Shown here: one piece after another, positions 50,371-58,221 of the stretch
How positions within the stretch are numbered: position 1 is the stretch's first letter
Layout of the letters: each line of letters opens with the position of its first letter
DNA from: Devosia sp. A16
GTDB taxonomy: Bacteria > Pseudomonadota > Alphaproteobacteria > Rhizobiales > Devosiaceae
NCBI RefSeq assembly: GCF_001402915.1
Contig: NZ_CP012945.1
Span: 3,759,501 to 3,823,500 of the forward strand
Direction: 5' to 3'
Length of the DNA stretch: 64,000 bases
Program-made: the position numbers and the translations under genes
The notes under the pieces: model-generated
Told to the model about the DNA's origin: nothing
What the model saw: the letters and a program-made list of their open reading frames with translations, nothing else
The model's database searches: none

Positions 50371-51384
50371 ATGGCGTCCCCCTTCGCCGACATCATCGAC
50401 CTGCTGCATATCGCCCCCTCGGGCGACGAGAGCGCCGTTGCGGCCATCCGCGAGCGCGACCGGCAACTGACCAAGCCGCCGGGCTCGCTTGGCGAACTCG
50501 AGCAATTGGTCGAGTTTCTCGGCCGCTGGCAGGGCAAGGCCAAGCCCACCCTCGACAACCCGATGGTGGCGATCTTTGCCGCCAACCACGGCGTCACCGA
50601 CCAGGGCGTTTCGGCTTTCCCGCGGGAAGTCACGGCGCAGATGGTTGCCAACTTCACCGCCGGCGGCGCTGCCATCAGCCAGATCTGCGCGCTGCACGAA
50701 TTGAACCTGCGCGTCTTCGAGCTGGCGCTGGAACTCCCCACCGGCGACATCACCCGCACCGCCGCGATGGACGACCGCATGTGTGCGGCGACCGTCGCTT
50801 ACGGGATGGAAGCGGTGGCCGGCAAGCCGGATCTGCTCGCCATCGGCGAGATGGGCATCGGCAACACCACGGTTGCCGCCGCCATCTATGCCGCGCTGTT
50901 CGGCGGCACGGGCGCCGACTGGGTCGGTCGCGGCACTGGCGTCGACGATGCCGGCTTGCAGCGCAAAGCCGATGCGGTCGATCGGGCGCTGGCGCTGCAC
51001 CGAGAGGCGCTGGGCGACCCGCTCGCCATCCTCGCCCGCCTCGGCGGCCGCGAGATTGCCGCCATGCTCGGGGCCATCATCTCGACCCGCCAGCAGAAAA
51101 TCCCCGTCATCGTCGACGGCTTCGTCGCCACCTCGGCTGCCGCCATCGCCCAGGCGGTGAACCCGAACGCGATCGATCACTGCATCTTCGGGCACCTGTC
51201 GGGCGAGCACGCGCATGCTCGCGCGCTCGAGACCATGGGCAAGCGTCCGCTGCTCAGCCTGGGCATGCGGCTGGGGGAGGGGAGCGGCGCTGCGCTGGCC
51301 GCCGTACTTGCCAAGACCGCACTGCACCTCCACAACAACATGGCCACCTTCGGCAGCGCCGGGGTCAGCGACAAGGAGGCCTAG
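50371..51384 (+). CDS. cobT: Nicotinate-nucleotide-dimethylbenzimidazole phosphoribosyltransferase
   Basis: Makes alpha-ribazole phosphate, the lower ligand precursor of cobalamin, for use by the cobS product. 337 residues from the ATG at 50371. Motifs: RQLTKPPGSLGELEQLVEFL, FAANHGVTDQGVSAFPREVT, IGEMGIGNTTVAAAIYAALF, and the C-terminal catalytic-base region RLGEGSGAALA. Only 70 bases separate it from cobS, too few for a cobalamin riboswitch. Confidence 0.95.
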   Translation: MASPFADIIDLLHIAPSGDESAVAAIRERDRQLTKPPGSLGELEQLVEFLGRWQGKAKPTLDNPMVAIFAANHGVTDQGVSAFPREVTAQMVANFTAGGAAISQICALHELNLRVFELALELPTGDITRTAAMDDRMCAATVAYGMEAVAGKPDLLAIGEMGIGNTTVAAAIYAALFGGTGADWVGRGTGVDDAGLQRKADAVDRALALHREALGDPLAILARLGGREIAAMLGAIISTRQQKIPVIVDGFVATSAAAIAQAVNPNAIDHCIFGHLSGEHAHARALETMGKRPLLSLGMRLGEGSGAALAAVLAKTALHLHNNMATFGSAGVSDKEA

Positions 51385-51387
51385 GCG

Positions 51388-52170
51388 ATGATCACGGCCG
51401 GTGCGGAGGCGACCATCGACCTCGCTACTGGCCGTTTCGTCAGCCTGTTGCAGCGCAACACCGGCGACCTGATCACCGGACTCCATCTGGTCGGCTCCAT
51501 CGCGGATGGGGACTTTCGTCCGGCGATGAGCGACCTGGATTTCGTCGCCGTCCTGTCTCGCCCGCTGACTGGCGAGGATGCCGAGGCTCTGGTGCTGGTG
51601 CATCGCAGCTATCGCACCGATCCGACGCTGCCGCGCCTCGACGGCATCTGGCTCACCGCGGCGGAACTGCGCGCTGGTCCCGACGCCATGGGCGATGGGC
51701 CCACCTCGCAGCAGGGTGACTTCGTAATCGCTGCACGCGGCAACCGCAACCCGGTCACCTGGCACGCGCTGCCCGAGGCGGTGACGCTGATCGGTCCTGC
51801 CGATTTCTCCGCTCTTTGGCAGGACCGGCAGCGGCTGCTCGACTGGGTGGCCGAGAATGCCGCCACCTACTGGCGGGGCTGGCTGGCAAAGGCCGCCGGG
51901 TTCTCGCCCGGTATCCTCGGTCGCGCCCTGCCGATGTGGGGCGTGCTGGGCATCAGCCGGCTGGCCTACACCAGGGCCACCGGTGCCATCGCCTCGAAAT
52001 CGGCCGCCGGCACCTGGGCGCTCACCGCGTTCGATCCGCGCTGGCGGCCGATCCTCGCCGAGGCCCTGGCCTATCGCCGGGGTGAGCCATCGACATACCG
52101 CAACCCGTTCGCGCGACGACGCGATGCGCTGGCCTTCGTCGAGATGGCGATCGGCAAGGTCGTGGGCTGA
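51388..52170 (+). CDS. Nucleotidyltransferase-fold protein (aminoglycoside adenylyltransferase-like)
   Basis: 260 residues starting three bases after cobT, so co-transcribed. N-terminal nucleotidyltransferase motif LHLVGSIADGDFRPAMSDLD with the GS and two metal-binding Asp of the Pol-beta-like fold, then a helical DUF4111-like domain (ALPMWGVLGISRLAYTRATG). It resembles AadA-type enzymes, but the substrate is not identified and resistance should not be assumed. No obvious link to cobalamin. Confidence 0.82.
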   Translation: MITAGAEATIDLATGRFVSLLQRNTGDLITGLHLVGSIADGDFRPAMSDLDFVAVLSRPLTGEDAEALVLVHRSYRTDPTLPRLDGIWLTAAELRAGPDAMGDGPTSQQGDFVIAARGNRNPVTWHALPEAVTLIGPADFSALWQDRQRLLDWVAENAATYWRGWLAKAAGFSPGILGRALPMWGVLGISRLAYTRATGAIASKSAAGTWALTAFDPRWRPILAEALAYRRGEPSTYRNPFARRRDALAFVEMAIGKVVG

Positions 52171-52174
52171 GGGG

Positions 52175-53527
52175 CTACAGCCCGCGCTCGCGTGCCACTT
52201 CCTCCACCGAACGTGCGCACACCTCCACGGCCTGCGCCAGCTGTTCGGGCGTGGCGATCAGCGGCGGGGCCATCTCCAGCGCCGTGCCGATCGCCGAGGC
52301 GAGGATGCCATGGTCGCTCATGCGTCGAACGATTGCTGCCACCGTGTCGTCGGCAAAAGCCGCCTTGGTGCCCTTGTCGGCGGCGAAATCGACGCACCAC
52401 CACATGCCGAGCCCGCGCACCTGCCCGACGATGCGATGGTCGCCCAGCGCCGCCGTCAGGTCGGCACCGAAGCGCGCGCCATTGCGCTTGCCCGCCTCCA
52501 CCAGCCCGTCGCGCTCCTTGATATGGATGGCAGCGTTCGCGGCGGCAGCCATGCTGGCGTGGCCGGCAAAGGTATGCACATGCCGGAACAGCGGGATCGC
52601 ATCGGCGATTTCGTCGCGGGTGATCACTGCGCCGATCGGCGCATAGCCGGCGCTCAGAGCCTTGGCCATGGTCATGATGTCGGGCTCGAGCCCGAAATGC
52701 TCGCTGGCAAACCAGGTGCCGGTGCGGCCGAACCCGGTGATCACCTCATCGACGATCAGCAGCACGCCATATTTGTCGCAGAACTCGCGCACCCGATCCC
52801 AGTAGCGCTGCGGCGGCACCTGCACCCCATGCGCCTGCATCACCGGCTCGCCGATGAACGCCGAGACGCTCTCAGGGCCCTGCAACTGGATTTCGCGTTC
52901 GAGATAGGTGGCGCAGAGCTCGGCATACTCGTCGTCCGGCATGCCGAACGGGTTGCGGTAGCGCATCGGGTTGGGGATGAAACTGTGGCCCGGCACCCGC
53001 GGCTCGAACACGTCGCGCACCGCCAGCCAGTCGGTCACCGACAGGGCGCCCATGGAGGCGCCGTGATAGGCGTTCCAGCGCGAGATGGTCTTGTAGGCGC
53101 GCGGCTTCCTGCCGCTTTCGCGCTGGTACTGCTTGGCGAGCTTGAGCGCCGTCTCCACCGATTCCGAGCCGCCGCTGGTGAAGGCTGAGCGCTTGAGCCG
53201 CCCCGGCGCCAGCTCGGCCAGCTTGCCGGCCAGTCGCAACGTCGGCTCGGCAAAGTGGCTGGTGGTGCCGACATAGTGCACGGCGCTCATCTGCTCGAAC
53301 ACCGCCGTGGCGATCTCGCGGTTGCCGTAGCCCAGCGAGTTGGCGCGCGTATGCGAGCCCATCATGTCGAGCCGGGTGATGCCGTGGCTGTCGGTCAAGG
53401 CGATGCCGTCGGCGGCGACGTAGATCGTCGGCCCCTGTTCGCGCACCACGCGCTGGTCGGCGACGGGAAAGATGCAGTTGTCGAACGCGAGCCGGGTGAG
53501 CTCGTCGCTGTTGGGTATGGTGGACAT
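52175..53527 (-). CDS. Class III PLP-dependent aminotransferase
   Basis: 450 residues from the ATG at 53527. Fold type I, omega-aminotransferase group: FTSGGSESVETALKLAKQYQ (phosphate site), NAYHGASMGALSVTD, LLIVDEVITGFGRTGTWFAS (PLP-binding Asp) and MTMAKALSAGYAPIGAV with the PLP lysine. Closest in style to beta-alanine/pyruvate or similar omega-amino acid transaminases; the substrate is not certain. Convergent with the nucleotidyltransferase gene, ends four bases apart. Confidence 0.92.
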   Translation of the reverse strand: MSTIPNSDELTRLAFDNCIFPVADQRVVREQGPTIYVAADGIALTDSHGITRLDMMGSHTRANSLGYGNREIATAVFEQMSAVHYVGTTSHFAEPTLRLAGKLAELAPGRLKRSAFTSGGSESVETALKLAKQYQRESGRKPRAYKTISRWNAYHGASMGALSVTDWLAVRDVFEPRVPGHSFIPNPMRYRNPFGMPDDEYAELCATYLEREIQLQGPESVSAFIGEPVMQAHGVQVPPQRYWDRVREFCDKYGVLLIVDEVITGFGRTGTWFASEHFGLEPDIMTMAKALSAGYAPIGAVITRDEIADAIPLFRHVHTFAGHASMAAAANAAIHIKERDGLVEAGKRNGARFGADLTAALGDHRIVGQVRGLGMWWCVDFAADKGTKAAFADDTVAAIVRRMSDHGILASAIGTALEMAPPLIATPEQLAQAVEVCARSVEEVARERGL

Positions 53528-53610
53528 CGGCTGGTCTGGCTCCCTTTGGCGGGAGTATGTCGCCAGCCGGCCGTCTCGGCCATTGCCAGAAGGTACCGGT
53601 TGCCGGGATG

Positions 53611-55143
53611 TCAGCTGGCTTCGGAGTAGATTTCCAGCCGCGGCTTCTTTTCCACCACCGGCGCCAGCGCATCCATGACGCGGGCGCGTGGGAAGGTGGC
53701 GATCACCTCGGTGCCGAAGCGGAGCTTGGAGAACAGGTCGAACCGGCCCTGGTGCAGCTCCATGATTTTCTGCACGATCGGCAGGCCGAGGCCTGCACCC
53801 TGTTCCGCCGATTTCTGCGCCAGCGAGCCCTGACCGAACGAGCTGAGCACCGTCTCGATCTCGTTCTCGGGAATGCCTGGACCGTTGTCGCGCACGCTCA
53901 GCAGCTGCCCGCCATCGCCCGAGCGTGTCACCATCAGGTGCACCTTGCCCGATTGCGGCGTGAACTTGATGGCGTTGGAGAGCAGGTTCAACACCACCTG
54001 GCGGATCGCCCGCTCGTCGCCCCAGAGCTTGGGCAGGTTGTGCGCATAGCTGACGCTGAGCTCGATGCTCTTGGCCTTGGCGCGGATCTCCACCATCCGC
54101 CGGCAATCCTCGGCGATGTCGATCAGCGACACCGCTTCTTCGTTGAGGTCGTACTTGCCCGCCTCGATGCGGCTCAGGTCGAGCAGCTCGTTGATGAGGT
54201 TGAGCAGATGCTGGCCCGACGAATGGATATCGCCGGCATACTCCTTGTATTGCGGCACGTTGTGCGGCCCGAGCAACTCGGACTGCAGCACCTCGGAAAA
54301 GCCGATGATGGCATTGAGCGGCGTGCGCAGTTCGTGGCTCATCGTCGCGAGGAACTGCGATTTGGCGATGTTGGCCTGCTCGGCATGGCGCCGCGCCTCA
54401 TCGCTCATCTCCCGTGCTTCCTCGAGTTCGTTGATCAGCGAGTCCTTTTCTGCCTGATGCTCGATGGTCTCGAGTTCCGAAGCGTAGAGCTGCTTGGCGA
54501 GGTAGACGAAGAACAGCTCACCGCCCACCACCACGGCGGCCAGCGCCCAGTTGAGCGTGCCGCCGGCAATCACCAGGCTGATGGTCACAGTCGCGGCTGC
54601 GGGCAGGGTGCTCATCAGCGTCGCGCCCGGCAGCGTGCGCGTCGATACCGCATTGGCGGCAATGCCGACCAGGGTGATGGCGAACATCGCCACCAGCAGC
54701 GCCACGCTGTCGACCGCCACCAGCGTGAACAGGGCCAGCAGCGCCCACGAGATGCCGTTCACCAGCTCGCCGGCAATGAATGTCGCGGTCCAGCGGCCGG
54801 CGTTGAACTTGGTCGGGTCCTCGGTCTTGAACTGTCGGCAGAACCAGACGACCACCAGGTTGGCAACGATCACCGCAGCCGCCCAGGCCGCCGCCGCCAG
54901 CGGCGAGACCCAGAGGCTTGCGAACAGCGCCAGGATCAGCACCAGCGCGGGCACAGCCAGCAGCCCGCCGAGCCGCGAGCTGGCATATTCATCGAGCAGT
55001 TCGAAATCGAAGGAGGCGCGGGTGCCGGAGCTGGAGGTGAGGCGCTGGCGCGCGTCGAACACCGTCCGTTGCGAGTTGCGCCGAAGCTCGCGACCCATCT
55101 GGGCGCGCACGTCCTCATCGTGCATCGCGGGCTTGAGCGGCAT
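53611..55143 (-). CDS. Membrane histidine kinase of the PleC/PdhS type
   Basis: 510 residues. Five to six N-terminal membrane helices (about 62-225) without a large periplasmic domain, a coiled coil (LETIEHQAEKDSLINELEEA), HisKA with FLATMSHELRTPLNAIIGFS and EVLQSELLGPHNVPQYKEYA, and an ATPase domain (NLLSNAIKFTPQSG, VRDNGPGIP, GAGLGLPIVQKIMELH). The dimerisation sequence is that of the alphaproteobacterial cell-cycle kinases (PleC, DivJ, PdhS), but the membrane sensor differs, so a specific name is not given. Orphan: no response regulator beside it. Confidence 0.9.
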   Translation of the reverse strand: MPLKPAMHDEDVRAQMGRELRRNSQRTVFDARQRLTSSSGTRASFDFELLDEYASSRLGGLLAVPALVLILALFASLWVSPLAAAAWAAAVIVANLVVVWFCRQFKTEDPTKFNAGRWTATFIAGELVNGISWALLALFTLVAVDSVALLVAMFAITLVGIAANAVSTRTLPGATLMSTLPAAATVTISLVIAGGTLNWALAAVVVGGELFFVYLAKQLYASELETIEHQAEKDSLINELEEAREMSDEARRHAEQANIAKSQFLATMSHELRTPLNAIIGFSEVLQSELLGPHNVPQYKEYAGDIHSSGQHLLNLINELLDLSRIEAGKYDLNEEAVSLIDIAEDCRRMVEIRAKAKSIELSVSYAHNLPKLWGDERAIRQVVLNLLSNAIKFTPQSGKVHLMVTRSGDGGQLLSVRDNGPGIPENEIETVLSSFGQGSLAQKSAEQGAGLGLPIVQKIMELHQGRFDLFSKLRFGTEVIATFPRARVMDALAPVVEKKPRLEIYSEAS

Positions 55144-55254
55144 TTACTCGGTACTCAACAACTACACACTACGAACAGGAAACGCGTTCGTTACGCTTGT
55201 GCAAAAACCCTATGCGCCGCATGGTTAAGTTTGGGTGAAAGGCGGTTGCCCAGG

Positions 55255-55932
55255 ATGGGAAAAGCCCGTCGCGAGAAGCAGTTGCAGCCGACCCTGCAGC
55301 GGGCCATGCCTGCCTGGGCGAATGGCCGCCGCAACCCGTTGCCCCGACGTCGTCCGCTGCGCTGGCGCAGCTGGCTGGTGATCCTGGCCGGCCTCGGCAT
55401 CATCGCCTATCTGCTGTCGCTTCCCGACGCGCCGTTCTCGCTTGACGGGCCTTCGTTGACCGGCGCCGTCGAGCGCGTGAGCGACGGCGACACCATCGAT
55501 ATCGGCGGCCAGCGCATCCGCCTGCCCGGGATCGACGCGCCGGAATGGAACCAGACTTGCGGCACGGCCGATGGCGGCAACTGGGAGTGCGGCAAGGCCG
55601 CCGCCGGTCGCATGCGGGAGCTGACGCGCAACCGCACGCTGTCGTGCCGTCCGGAGGGGCATGATCGCTATGGCCGCTTGCTCGCGGTATGCCGCGACGG
55701 CCGGCTCGACATCGCCGAAGCGATGGTCGCCGACGGCTATGCGATCGCCACCAGCCGCTACCTCGCCGCCCAGACCGAGGCCCGGCGCGCAAAACGCGGT
55801 ATCTGGCAGGGCCGGTTCGATACGCCTGCAGACTGGCGCCGCCACAAGGCGGAGGGCGCCGCCGGAGAGGCCGGGAATCCCAGCCGCTTCGAGCGTTTCA
55901 TCAGCTGGCTCTGGGCCCTTCTGTCCAGTTGA
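55255..55932 (+). CDS. Membrane-anchored thermonuclease-like protein
   Basis: 225 residues from the ATG at 55255 (AGG just before). A basic N-terminus (about 1-38), one TM helix (WLVILAGLGIIAYLLSL), then a staphylococcal nuclease fold: ERVSDGDTIDIGGQRIRLPG, IDAPEWNQTCG (catalytic Arg/Asp/Glu pattern), HDRYGRLLAVCRDG. The cysteines suggest disulfides and an extracytoplasmic location. Substrate probably DNA or RNA. The TGA stop lies inside the -35 of the next gene's promoter. Confidence 0.9.
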   Translation: MGKARREKQLQPTLQRAMPAWANGRRNPLPRRRPLRWRSWLVILAGLGIIAYLLSLPDAPFSLDGPSLTGAVERVSDGDTIDIGGQRIRLPGIDAPEWNQTCGTADGGNWECGKAAAGRMRELTRNRTLSCRPEGHDRYGRLLAVCRDGRLDIAEAMVADGYAIATSRYLAAQTEARRAKRGIWQGRFDTPADWRRHKAEGAAGEAGNPSRFERFISWLWALLSS

Positions 55933-55957
55933 CATACGCAAGATATTTGCGTTGTAT
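55929..55957 (+). promoter_or_regulatory. Sigma70-type promoter with central palindrome for the Lrp gene
   Basis: TTGACA (55929-55934), 17 bases, TTGTAT (55952-55957). The spacer contains ACGCAAGATATTTGCGT (55936-55952), a perfect palindrome with six-base arms. TTGCGT-type half-sites recur at 55979-55985 and, inverted, near 56012-56017. The Lrp/AsnC protein encoded downstream is the likely ligand. The predicted start near 55964 gives a leader of about 78 bases. Confidence 0.65.
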
Positions 55958-56041
55958 GGCCGCCTTATCCGACCACCTTTGCGTTATCGCGCTGATTTTC
56001 CGCCAGTCACGCAATCTGATTTCTAGGGGGCTGCCATAGCT

Positions 56042-56521
56042 TTGGACAAGATCGACCGCAAGATTCTGGCGCTCCTGCAAAAGGATGCGACGACGCCGGT
56101 TGCTGAAATCGGCCGCAAGGTAGGGTTGTCGACGACGCCGTGCTGGCGCCGCATCCAGAAGATGGAAGAAGACGGGATCATTAAGGGCCGCGTGGCGGTG
56201 CTCGACCCCGCCAAGATCAACGCCGGCGTCACCGTCTTCGTGTCGATCCGCACCAACGAGCACAACGATGCCTGGATGCGCAAGTTTGCCGGCGTCGTCG
56301 AGGACTTCACCGAAGTGGTCGAGTTCTACCGCATGAGCGGTGAGGTGGATTACCTGCTGCGCGTCGTGGTGCCGGACATCGCAGCCTATGACTCGTTCTA
56401 CAAGAAGCTGATTTCCAAGATCAATCTGACCGACGTCAGCTCGTCCTTCGCCATGGGGCAGATCAAGTACACCACGGCGCTGCCACTCGAGTTCGCCATC
56501 GTTTCGGACGACGACAAGTAA
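56042..56521 (+). CDS. Lrp/AsnC-family transcriptional regulator
   Basis: 159 residues. The only reasonable start is a TTG at 56042 (reads LDKIDRKILALLQK, matching the family N-terminus); AGGGGG lies upstream but 12 bases away. Helix-turn-helix: TPVAEIGRKVGLSTTPCWRR. RAM ligand domain: VFVSIRTNEHNDAWMRKFAG, MSGEVDYLLRVVVPDIAAYD. Such regulators sense amino acids. It is co-transcribed with the hydrolase starting two bases later, and the promoter palindrome suggests autoregulation. Confidence 0.9.
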   Translation: MDKIDRKILALLQKDATTPVAEIGRKVGLSTTPCWRRIQKMEEDGIIKGRVAVLDPAKINAGVTVFVSIRTNEHNDAWMRKFAGVVEDFTEVVEFYRMSGEVDYLLRVVVPDIAAYDSFYKKLISKINLTDVSSSFAMGQIKYTTALPLEFAIVSDDDK

Positions 56522-56522
56522 C

Positions 56523-57404
56523 ATGGCGATTACCCGCCAGAGGCTGCGCCAGCTCGTCGGGCTGGTGGAACCGGTCGTGTCGCTCAGCGCTGTCCATATC
56601 GAACAGCGCGACGGCTACGAGATCGAGCACCTGACCCTGCGGCTCGGCGACACCGAGGTGCGCGGCATCCTCACCCGGCCGCAGAAGGTCGAGGGCCGGC
56701 TGCCCGCCATTCTCTACGGCCACTCGCATGGCGGCCGTTACGATATCGGCGCCGACGAGCTGCTCGATGGCCGCGAATATCTGCTCGATCCGCTGGGTCC
56801 GGTGTTCGCCCGACGAGGCTATGTGACGCTGTCGATCGATATGCCGGTGTTCGGCAAGCGCGCCTCGGTCACCGAGAGCGCCGCGGCCAAGGCGTTGCTC
56901 TGGTACGGCAAGGGCCTGTTCGGCCAGATGCTCTCGGATCATTCTGCGGCACTGAGTTATCTGGCTTCGCGCCCCGACGTCGACCCGGCGCGTATCGGCG
57001 CCTTCGGCATTTCGATGGGGTGCACGCTGAGCTATTGGCTGGCCGCCATGGACGAGCGGATCCAGGCGGTGGCGCACCTGTGCTGCTTTGCCGATCTGCG
57101 CAAGATGATCGAGCTGGGCAATCACGACGGCCACGGCGTCTATCTGATCGTGCCCGGTCTGCTGAACGAGGCCGATGCCGGCGCCATCGCCGCGTTGGTG
57201 GCGCCGCGCCCGCAGTTGATCTGCATCGGCGAGGCCGACGCGCTGACCCCGCCGGCGGCAGTGGCGCTGGCCTGGGAGGAAACCAGCGCCGCCTACGCCA
57301 GCCAGCCCGGGCGCCTGCAGCTGGTGTCCGAGCCCGGCATCAAGCACCAGGAAACGCCGCGCATGCGCGAGGCGGCGCTGTCCTTCTTCGCGGTCAATCT
57401 CTAG
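56523..57404 (+). CDS. Alpha/beta hydrolase (dienelactone hydrolase/prolyl oligopeptidase-like)
   Basis: 293 residues. Alpha/beta fold with oxyanion region LPAILYGHSHGGRYDIGADE, nucleophile Ser in AFGISMGCTLSY, acid in CIGEADALTPP and His in EPGIKHQETPRM. No signal peptide. The substrate is not indicated. It directly follows the Lrp gene, so an amino-acid or small-ester related role is possible but unproven. The 3' end overlaps the convergent XRE gene by four bases. Confidence 0.88.
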   Translation: MAITRQRLRQLVGLVEPVVSLSAVHIEQRDGYEIEHLTLRLGDTEVRGILTRPQKVEGRLPAILYGHSHGGRYDIGADELLDGREYLLDPLGPVFARRGYVTLSIDMPVFGKRASVTESAAAKALLWYGKGLFGQMLSDHSAALSYLASRPDVDPARIGAFGISMGCTLSYWLAAMDERIQAVAHLCCFADLRKMIELGNHDGHGVYLIVPGLLNEADAGAIAALVAPRPQLICIGEADALTPPAAVALAWEETSAAYASQPGRLQLVSEPGIKHQETPRMREAALSFFAVNL

Positions 57405-57694
57405 CTCGGAATTCTAGCGCGCCCGGCGATCCCGAGCGCCCCGTCGGCGTGAGTGACGAAGCGAATTCCGTGACGGGTGAAGGCCCCGCGGATCGCCTCG
57501 ATATTCTCGTCGCGGACGGCTCTGGGCCCCGGCAGTTCGACGCGGCGGACGGTGGAGAACGACACCCCGGATGCCGCGGCAAGGTCGAGCGCCGTCCAGC
57601 CCAGATAGGCCCTGGCCGCCCGGATCTGCGCATGCGACAGGGTATCGGTCGGCGTTTCGACCGGCTCGGAATGCATGGCCGAGTGATGTGTCAT
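57401..57694 (-). CDS. XRE-family (Cro/CI-type) small regulator
   Basis: 97 residues from the ATG at 57694, or 91 from an ATG six codons later. A single helix-turn-helix: LSHAQIRAARAYLGWTALDL, AAASGVSFSTVRRVELPGPR, then a short tail (NIEAIRGAFTRHGIRFVTHA) often seen in alphaproteobacterial members. No ligand domain. It faces a long intergenic region that may contain its operator. Confidence 0.85.
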   Translation of the reverse strand: MTHHSAMHSEPVETPTDTLSHAQIRAARAYLGWTALDLAAASGVSFSTVRRVELPGPRAVRDENIEAIRGAFTRHGIRFVTHADGALGIAGRARIPS

Positions 57695-58221
57695 GGCCCG
57701 GGCGCCTCGCGCCGTCGGGCCAGTTGGTCCGCCCTCGCGCCGTCGGCCCGAAAGGTCGCGCATGGTCGCGTATCGATAATAGTCATGTCCCCCACATCAG
57801 AACGCCGGTTCGTTGCTCCCCGTGCCTGAAGTCATGTCGTCGCCATCGATTCGCGCTTTGCTCGGTGCAAGCCGACCCGGATGGCGCCAGTCGCAATCAC
57901 ATTTGCGCCGATGAGCAAGACGTCTGCCCAACGGCCTACGAGTAAGAAAAGAACAAAAAGTGTTCTGCCGCATGATTGCTGCAACAGAGTACGGCGCACA
58001 ATCAAATCGGCGGCGCCAGAAAATGTAACTTGAGTCGAACTGTCAATGATCAATTGACCGGCCGGCCGCGTTCGTCCGCGAGCTGGGGGCTCGATGACGT
58101 GACCGTGAACGACAGGCCCGGACGGTTCGACTTTTTCACCGGTCCGTCTATTGTGCTTACCGGGAGCGGGCGAAAACGTCCGTCCCGCGCCGATCGGTGC
58201 AGGTCCTGGAGGGGGCGACAG
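57695..58221. other. Intergenic region between XRE and GMC genes
   Basis: About 525 bases. Several frames are open, including one continuous with the GMC gene, but none has a ribosome site or recognisable product. TATCGATA at 57772-57779 lies in front of the XRE gene. GTCAAT-N5-ATTGAC at 58042-58058 is a 17-bp dyad that could regulate the GMC gene. The stretch around 57935-58035 is A-rich compared with its surroundings. Confidence 0.5.
58042..58058. promoter_or_regulatory. Candidate operator upstream of the GMC oxidoreductase
   Basis: GTCAATGATCAATTGAC has perfect six-base arms (GTCAAT/ATTGAC) around GATCA, about 165 bases before the gene start. Its shape suits a dimeric regulator. The identity of the regulator is unknown. 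Confidence 0.35.

Noticed and set aside
53557-55932. Very long forward frame joining the histidine kinase region to the nuclease
   Set aside because: Only the part from the ATG at 55255 encodes the nuclease; the rest is antisense to the histidine kinase gene.
57976-58221. N-terminal extension of the GMC protein
   Set aside because: The family starts at the FAD motif, and the ATG at 58222 has a strong ribosome site; the upstream stretch looks non-coding.
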